37,511 nt of DNA from Mycobacteriaceae bacterium (GTDB lineage Bacteria; Actinomycetota; Actinomycetes; Mycobacteriales; Mycobacteriaceae), in NCBI GenBank assembly GCA_017882745.1, contig JADGOX010000291.1:1-37511 (forward strand), given 5' to 3'. A program made the position numbers and the translations under genes. Under the pieces are notes generated by a model. The model worked only from the letters and a program-made list of their open reading frames with translations. It did no database searches and was not told the DNA's origin. Of this stretch, positions 31,667 to 37,511 are shown piece by piece. Position 1 is the stretch's first letter. Each line of letters starts with the position of its first letter.

Positions 31667-31697
31667 GCGGGGCGGCTGGGCGATCGAGCCGCCCCGC
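31667..31697. other. Strong hairpin in the glgX/bioA divergent intergenic region
   Basis: GCGGGGCGGCT / AGCCGCCCCGC, perfect 11-bp arms, 9-nt loop. Confidence 0.75.
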
Positions 31698-31856
31698 GTC
31701 TCAGCGTCGATCACGCTGCGTATTCAGTTGTGACGCAGGTGATGCCGGTTCAGGCTTGCTCGACCCGGCCGCACGTGTCCGTGGCTGGTGCCCGAAAGCG
31801 TTGGACGCTGCCGTGGTCGCGGTGGCTGATGGGCGGTCCGCGCTAACGTGGGGGCA

Positions 31857-33125
31857 ATGACCCCCGAGGAGATTCAGGCGCTCGATGCCGCCCATGTCTG
31901 GCACCCATACGGCGCGATGCCCGCAGAGCACGCCCCTCTGGTGGTGTCCTCGGCGGAGGGTGTTCGGCTGCGGATGAGCGACGGCCGTGAGTTGATCGAC
32001 GGCATGTCCTCGTGGTGGGCCGCGGTGCACGGATACCGCCACCCGGTCCTGGATGCCGCGGTGACCGAGCAGCTCGGCCGGATGAGCCACGTCATGTTCG
32101 GCGGCCTCACCCATGAGCCGGCCGCCCGCCTCGCGCAGCAGCTGGTGCAGATCACTCCCACCGGGCTGGAGCACGTCTTCTTCGCAGACTCCGGGTCGGT
32201 GTCCGTCGAGGTGGCGGTCAAGATGTGCCTGCAGTACTGGCGCGGCCGTGGCAAACCCGCCAAACACCGCTTGCTCACCTGGCGCGGCGGCTACCACGGA
32301 GACACGTTCACCCCGATGAGTGTCTGCGATCCCGAGGGCGGCATGCACTCCATCTGGACTGACGTGCTCACCCCGCAGGTCTTTGCCGATGCCCCTCCTG
32401 CGGCTCTGGACACTGCCTACGTCGCCCAGCTTGCGCAGCTCATCGAGACGCACGCAGATGAGCTGGCCGCGGTGATCGTGGAGCCGGTGGTTCAGGGCGC
32501 GGGCGGCATGCGGTTTCACGATCCGCGCTACCTGCACGTGTTGCGGGAGCTGTGTCTCACTCACGACGTGCTGCTCGTGTTCGACGAGATCGCTACCGGT
32601 TTCGGCCGAACCGGCGAGCTGTTTGCGGCCGATCACGCGGGTGTCAGTCCGGACGTCATGTGTGTCGGCAAGGCCCTCACCGGCGGATATCTCACGTTGG
32701 CCGCGACGTTGTGCACCGCGGAGGTGGCGCGCGGGATCGGTGCAGGCGACATTCCGTTGTTGATGCACGGCCCGACGTTCATGGCGAACCCGCTGGCCTG
32801 CGCCGTGGCATCGGCCTCGACCGAGCTGCTGTTGTCCAGGGACTGGCGCGGCGAGGTCGAGGGGATCTCCGAGGGCCTCCGGTCTGGTCTGGCTTCGGCG
32901 TGGCAGCTGCCCGGCGTCGTGGACGTTCGCGTGCAGGGTGCTATCGGGGTTGTGCAACTCGACCACGACGTCGACATGGCCGCGGCCTCCGCGGCCGCCG
33001 TCGCGGCCGGGGTGTGGCTGCGCCCCTTCCGGGACCTCATCTACACGATGCCGCCCTTCATCACCTCCCAGTCGGACGTGGCGCAGATTTCCGGGGCCGT
33101 CGTGGCTGCTGCTCAGGCGGGCTGA
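31857..33125 (+). CDS. bioA: Adenosylmethionine-8-amino-7-oxononanoate aminotransferase
   Basis: [65 protein letters not shown] 31857 (alternative GTG 31848). Confidence 0.96.
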   Translation: MTPEEIQALDAAHVWHPYGAMPAEHAPLVVSSAEGVRLRMSDGRELIDGMSSWWAAVHGYRHPVLDAAVTEQLGRMSHVMFGGLTHEPAARLAQQLVQITPTGLEHVFFADSGSVSVEVAVKMCLQYWRGRGKPAKHRLLTWRGGYHGDTFTPMSVCDPEGGMHSIWTDVLTPQVFADAPPAALDTAYVAQLAQLIETHADELAAVIVEPVVQGAGGMRFHDPRYLHVLRELCLTHDVLLVFDEIATGFGRTGELFAADHAGVSPDVMCVGKALTGGYLTLAATLCTAEVARGIGAGDIPLLMHGPTFMANPLACAVASASTELLLSRDWRGEVEGISEGLRSGLASAWQLPGVVDVRVQGAIGVVQLDHDVDMAAASAAAVAAGVWLRPFRDLIYTMPPFITSQSDVAQISGAVVAAAQAG

Positions 33126-34292
33126 ATGCGGGCTCTGTCGACCTCCGTAGGCTCTCGGCTTGTGGAGCTGCCTGAGTCATTGCGTTGGTTGACCGCGAAC
33201 GCGCAGCAGCGCCGCAACGCCGGAGTCCGGCGGGAGCTCCACCCCCGCGCAGCGGACTCAACGGTCATCGATCTTGCGTCCAACGACTACCTCGGGCTTT
33301 CCATGGACCCTCGGGTGCTGACCGGTGCCGAGGACGCGTTGCGCACGTGGGGGGCGGGCGCGACCGGCTCACGACTGGTCACCGGAACTACTCAGGCCCA
33401 TGTCGACCTGGAACGTGAGCTCGCCGAGTTCACGGGCGCCGAGGCCGGCTTGGTGTTCTCTTCGGGCTTCACTGCAAATTTGGGGGCGGTGACTGCACTT
33501 TCCGGTGCCGGCTCCCTCGTGGTGTCCGACGCGGGGGCGCACGCGTCGTTGGTGGATGCATGTCGACTGTCCCGGGCCAGGGTTGCGGTGACCGCACACA
33601 ACGACGTCGAGCAGGTGCGTGCCGCCTTGGCCACCCGCACCGAGGAGCGCGCTCTGGTGGTCTGCGACTCCGTGTCCAGTGTGGACGGTGACCTGGCCCC
33701 ACTGCGTGAGCTGAACCGGGTCTGTCGTGAGCACCGGGCGGTCCTGGTGGTCGACGAGGCGCATGCCATCGGCGTCCGCGGGGAGGGCGGCAGGGGACTG
33801 GTGGCCGAGTCCGGACTGGCGGGGGAACCGGATGTGGTGATGACCATCACGCTGTCCAAGTCGCTGGGTAGCCAGGGGGGCGCGGTGCTGGCGGCCGAAC
33901 CGGTGATAGCGCACCTGGTCGACACCGCGCGGAGCTTCATCTTCGACACCGGGCTGGCCCCCGCGGCCGTCGGAGCGGCCCGCGCCGCGCTCGGTGTGCT
34001 TCGCGCGGAACCCGAACGCGCCCAGCACGTGCTGACGGTGGCGACGCAGCTCGCTGCGGCCGCCGGGGTTCCCGTGCCGCCTTCGGCCGTGGTGTCGGTG
34101 ATTCTCGGCGCTCCCGACGTCGCCATGGCTGCAGCGCAACGCTGCCGTGACCTGGGCGTGCACGTCGGCTGCTTCAGGCCGCCATCTGTGCCCGAGGGCA
34201 CGAGCAGGCTGCGCCTCACTGCCCGGTCCAACCTGAGCGGGGAAGAGACCGCATTGGTGTCCGCTGTACTGCGGCAGGTGCTGCAGCGGTGA
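33126..34292 (+). CDS. bioF: 8-amino-7-oxononanoate synthase
   Basis: IDLASNDYLGLSMDPRV, GSRLVTGTTQAHVDLERELAEF, VVDEAHAIGVRGEGGRG, TLSKSLGSQGGAVL. Confidence 0.96.
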   Translation: MRALSTSVGSRLVELPESLRWLTANAQQRRNAGVRRELHPRAADSTVIDLASNDYLGLSMDPRVLTGAEDALRTWGAGATGSRLVTGTTQAHVDLERELAEFTGAEAGLVFSSGFTANLGAVTALSGAGSLVVSDAGAHASLVDACRLSRARVAVTAHNDVEQVRAALATRTEERALVVCDSVSSVDGDLAPLRELNRVCREHRAVLVVDEAHAIGVRGEGGRGLVAESGLAGEPDVVMTITLSKSLGSQGGAVLAAEPVIAHLVDTARSFIFDTGLAPAAVGAARAALGVLRAEPERAQHVLTVATQLAAAAGVPVPPSAVVSVILGAPDVAMAAAQRCRDLGVHVGCFRPPSVPEGTSRLRLTARSNLSGEETALVSAVLRQVLQR

Positions 34293-34993
34293 CCATCATG
34301 ATGGTCACCGGAACGGGCACCGAAGTCGGCAAGACCGTCACCACCGCTGCGGTGGCCAGTGCTGCAATGCGTGCCGGGCGGTGTGTGGCAGTGGTGAAGC
34401 CTGCTCAGACCGGTCTGCGGCCCGGCGAGCCTGGCGACATCCACCAGGTGACGCTGCTCGCCCCCGGCGTGCACGCGACGGAGTGCTATCGCTACCCGCA
34501 GCCATTGGCGCCCACCACGGCAGCTCGGCGCAGCGGATTGCCGGCGCCGGACCTCGATGCTGTGGCAGTGGTGGTAGCTGCACTCGCCACGACCCACGAC
34601 CTGGTCCTGATAGAGGGTGCCGGTGGCCTGCTCGTCAGCGTGGACTCCGTTGGTCGTACGCTCGCTGACCTGGCCCTGTTGCTGGATGACGTGCAGGTGC
34701 TCGTGGTTGCCGCAGCGGGACTCGGCACGCTCAACGCGACGGCGCTGACCGCCGAAGCGCTCGCCACACGGAACCTGGCCTGCGCGGGCGTCGTCGTGGG
34801 CAGCTGGCCTTCCTCGCCGGGCCTGGCGGAGCGATCCAATCTTGACGACCTGCCGGTGGCGGCGCGAGCGCCTCTGCTCGGACTGTTGCCCGCCGGCATT
34901 GGGGAGTTGGCACCGGCGGAGTTCACCGAGCTTGCGCAGCGGTGGTTGCACCCGACGCTGGGGGGTTACTGGCGCAGGTCCGAACTCGACTAG
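34289..34993 (+). CDS. bioD: Dethiobiotin synthetase
   Basis: MVTGTGTEVGKTVTTAA P-loop, VKPAQTG, LIEGAGGLLVSV; GTGA overlap with bioF. Confidence 0.95.
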   Translation: MTIMMVTGTGTEVGKTVTTAAVASAAMRAGRCVAVVKPAQTGLRPGEPGDIHQVTLLAPGVHATECYRYPQPLAPTTAARRSGLPAPDLDAVAVVVAALATTHDLVLIEGAGGLLVSVDSVGRTLADLALLLDDVQVLVVAAAGLGTLNATALTAEALATRNLACAGVVVGSWPSSPGLAERSNLDDLPVAARAPLLGLLPAGIGELAPAEFTELAQRWLHPTLGGYWRRSELD

Positions 34994-35009
34994 TCCGTCT
35001 CCTGGTCCA

Positions 35010-35777
35010 TCAGGGGCGTCGGCTGCCGTCCGGGAGCAGTTGCCCAGGGCAGCTCTGCAGCACCGTCGTGATCGTGTCGTGCTCGGCCTGGGTCACCCAC
35101 AGCGCGTATGCGGATTTCACCGCGACCTGTCGGGCCACGTAGGTACAGCGGAAGCTCTTGTTCGGCGGCAACCAGGATGCCGCGTCCGAGTCGGACTTCT
35201 GCGTGTTGAGGGGGCCGTCGACAGCGAGCAGGTTCAGGGGATCGTTGGCCAAGGCGGTCCTTCGCACCGTGTCCAGCTGTTGCGCTCCGGTCTGCCAGGC
35301 GTCCGAGAGCGCCACGACATGGTCGATCTGGATCGCACTGGAGGTAGTTTCCCCGCGGGTGAAGGGGATCTGCCTTCCGGAGTACGGGTCGTTCAGTGTG
35401 CCTGTGAGTACCAGGCAGTTGCGGGTTCCCGGCTTGTACGTGGTGGACGTGAGATCGCGGGTCAGGATGTCGTTGCGGGTGTCGCAGCCGTTGCGGTCCA
35501 CATCCGCCCAGGCCTGCCCGAACTGGTCCCGGCTGTACCCCGTCTTTGGTGCGCGCCCCTTCACGGGCAGCGAGGCAAGTGCGGTGAGTGCGGTGCCCTG
35601 AACCGTCGAGGGTTGGACAGCGGGCGATGCGGGGCCCGGGCCTGCTGCGGTGGGCGGCTCGCTTGGCCCACAGGCGCCGAGCAGTGTCGCGCTCGCCACG
35701 AGCAGCACGCCTGCGGCGGCAATCCTGTGCGCTGACCGCCGATCCCGACGAGCGGGGGTGGATACCAGCACGGCCAT
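35010..35777 (-). CDS. Secreted HNH endonuclease-family lipoprotein (DUF1524/GmrSD C-terminal-like)
   Basis: Signal peptide AHRIAAAGVLLVASATLLGAC with lipobox; IQIDHVVALSDAWQTGA ... ANDPLNLLAVDGPLNTQKSDSDAASWLPPNKSFRCTYVARQVAVKSAYAL. Confidence 0.88.
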   Translation of the reverse strand: MAVLVSTPARRDRRSAHRIAAAGVLLVASATLLGACGPSEPPTAAGPGPASPAVQPSTVQGTALTALASLPVKGRAPKTGYSRDQFGQAWADVDRNGCDTRNDILTRDLTSTTYKPGTRNCLVLTGTLNDPYSGRQIPFTRGETTSSAIQIDHVVALSDAWQTGAQQLDTVRRTALANDPLNLLAVDGPLNTQKSDSDAASWLPPNKSFRCTYVARQVAVKSAYALWVTQAEHDTITTVLQSCPGQLLPDGSRRP

Positions 35778-35923
35778 GACTGCACATGATGCCCCTCGGC
35801 ATGGTCGTCTCTGTTCCGACAGTCCGGATGCAAGGGCTGTCTCAGCGCTGAGGCACACTGGGGGGCGTCAGATGTGCCATGCGGCCGAGCCCTGAGGGTG
35901 TGCCGCCGAGAGGAGTTCCCAGC

Positions 35924-36952
35924 GTGACCGCACTAGCTGAGCACAGCGAGATCCTGTCCGCGAACATCCTCGTCACTGCTCGCGAGCAGGTGCTCGAGCG
36001 CGGTGAGGCCTTCAACCAGGAGCAGGTGCTCGCCGTACTTCAGCTGCCCGACGAGCAGCTGGACGAGTTGCTCGCCCTGGCGCACGAGGTGCGGATGCGT
36101 TGGTGTGGCCCCGAGGTCGAGGTCGAGGGCATCATCAGTCTCAAGACCGGCGGATGCCCTGAGGACTGCCACTTCTGTGCGCAGTCGGGACTGTTCACCT
36201 CACCGGTGCGTTCGGCCTGGCTGGACATTCCCAACCTGGTCGAGGCCGCCAAGCAGACAGCAAAGACGGGTGCGACCGAGTTCTGCATCGTTGCTGCGGT
36301 GCGCGGCCCCGACGCCCGGCTGATGGCGCAGGTTTCTGCCGGAATCGAAGCTATCCGCGCCGAGGTCGACATCCAGATCGCCTGCTCCCTCGGGATGCTG
36401 ACGCAGGAACAGGTCGACCAGCTTGCCGCGATGGGCGTGCACCGCTACAACCACAACCTGGAGACCGCGCGCTCGCATTTTCCGAACGTCGTCACAACCC
36501 ACTCGTGGGAGGAGCGATCCGAGACTCTGCGCATGGTGCGTGAGGCCGGGATGGAGGTCTGCTGCGGCGGCATCCTCGGGATGGGCGAGAGCTTGGAGCA
36601 GCGTGCGGAGTTCGCCGCCGACCTCGCTGCGCTGGAGCCGGACGAGGTTCCATTGAACTTCCTCAACCCACGCCCCGGAACGCCTTTCGGTGACCTCGAG
36701 GTGCTGTCCGGGACGGAGGCCCTGCGCTCGATCGCGGCTTTCCGTCTGGCGCTGCCACGTACCGTGCTTCGTTTCGCCGGCGGCCGAGAGATCACCCTCG
36801 GCGATCTCGGCGCGCGCAAGGGCATGCTCGGTGGCATCAACGCCATCATCGTCGGCAACTACCTCACCACTCTGGGTCGGCCCGCGGAGAGCGACCTCGA
36901 CCTCCTCGGTGAGTTGCAGATGCCGATCAAGGCCCTCAACGACACCCTGTGA
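35924..36952 (+). CDS. bioB: Biotin synthase (radical SAM)
   Basis: [17 protein letters not shown] (CxxxCxxC), [51 protein letters not shown] 35924 with GAGAGGAG RBS. Confidence 0.97.
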   Translation: MTALAEHSEILSANILVTAREQVLERGEAFNQEQVLAVLQLPDEQLDELLALAHEVRMRWCGPEVEVEGIISLKTGGCPEDCHFCAQSGLFTSPVRSAWLDIPNLVEAAKQTAKTGATEFCIVAAVRGPDARLMAQVSAGIEAIRAEVDIQIACSLGMLTQEQVDQLAAMGVHRYNHNLETARSHFPNVVTTHSWEERSETLRMVREAGMEVCCGGILGMGESLEQRAEFAADLAALEPDEVPLNFLNPRPGTPFGDLEVLSGTEALRSIAAFRLALPRTVLRFAGGREITLGDLGARKGMLGGINAIIVGNYLTTLGRPAESDLDLLGELQMPIKALNDTL

Positions 36953-37176
36953 GCACGAAGGCCGCGGTGGTGGGACCAGACGCAAGGACCTTCTGCACCG
37001 CGTGCGGGGAGCCCAACGGCCCGCATGAGCGGTGTGAGCTTTCACTCGAGCTGGAGCCACCGCGCTTCTGCGGTGAGTGCGGTCGGCGCATGGTGGTCCA
37101 GGTTCGCCCGCACGGGTGGTGGGCGCGCTGCTCGAGGCACGGAGTGACCGACTCGGTGGACACGGGGAGGCGCTGA
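36949..37176 (+). CDS. bsaP: Small six-Cys protein, biotin synthase auxiliary protein (BsaP)-like
   Basis: GTGA overlap with bioB stop; CTAC...C...CGEC...C pattern; same position as Rv1590 after bioB (Rv1589) in M. tuberculosis. Confidence 0.75.
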   Translation: MSTKAAVVGPDARTFCTACGEPNGPHERCELSLELEPPRFCGECGRRMVVQVRPHGWWARCSRHGVTDSVDTGRR

Positions 37177-37511
37177 TGCGTACTCGTCGCGACGCGACCT
37201 TGGCCGTTGCCATCGCGGCGGCACTCCTGCTGCTGGGAGTGGCACTGGGCTCCGCCTGGTACCGACTTGCTCCTGCCGAGCTGTCGGTCGTGCTGAGTGA
37301 CGGAACGACCGCGCCGCTGCCGACCGAGAGCAGCCACCTGTTTGACGGGGTGGCGCTGTTCACGCTGATGGGCCTCGGTGCCGGGCTGGTCAGCGGTGCG
37401 GCGTTGTGGCAGTGGCGGTCCCAACGTGGCCCGATTCTGCTGATTGCCGGGGCTGCGGCTTCGTTGCTCAGCGCTTGGGTGGCGTACCGGTGTGGCCTGC
37501 TGTTGGCGGGC
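37176..37511 (+). CDS. DUF2567-like membrane protein, 3'-truncated by window edge
   Basis: TGATG overlap with the previous gene; frame open to window end: [44 protein letters not shown]...FDGVALFTLMGLGAGLVSG; position matches Rv1591. Absent from the supplied ORF track. Confidence 0.75.
   Translation, partial: MRTRRDATLAVAIAAALLLLGVALGSAWYRLAPAELSVVLSDGTTAPLPTESSHLFDGVALFTLMGLGAGLVSGAALWQWRSQRGPILLIAGAAASLLSAWVAYRCGLLLAG

Noticed and set aside
31613-31847. BioQ-type operator upstream of bioA
   Set aside because: No TGAAC-N3-GTTAC-like sequence found by eye.

Overview
This window is actinobacterial, high-GC chromosomal sequence, most like Pseudonocardiales/Corynebacteriales-related lineages (judged from protein content, not searched). 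It runs from a 5'-truncated ftsZ through the division/wall cluster (ftsZ-pgeF-yggS-sepF-yggT-divIVA) to ileS, mntH, a lipoprotein, a CPA-type antiporter, lspA, an RluD-type synthase, two uncharacterised genes, an HTH-fusion gene and dnaE. It continues with treZ, a compact lipid/sterol-like catabolic module (ADC family, SDR, two acyl-CoA dehydrogenases, divergent P450), treY, glgX/treX, bioA-bioF-bioD, an HNH lipoprotein, bioB, a bsaP-like gene and a 3'-truncated DUF2567-like gene. Most genes are conserved housekeeping. The more unusual points are: an ileS translational T-box with an apparent ultrashort Stem I (the supplied ileS ORF over-extends into it); a KstR-like operator plus a perfect 22-bp inverted repeat between the paired acyl-CoA dehydrogenases and a CYP124/125-like P450; insertion of that module between treZ and treY; an AsnC-type HTH fused through a Pro-rich linker to a DUF4352-like domain; a 2-TM protein with a C-terminal Cys/His motif between divIVA and ileS; a bioB-bsaP-like pair; hendecad repeats in DivIVA; and a TTA codon in dnaE. 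I found no convincing wholly new multi-gene defence or mobile system. No CRISPR, tRNA, rRNA or transposase was seen.
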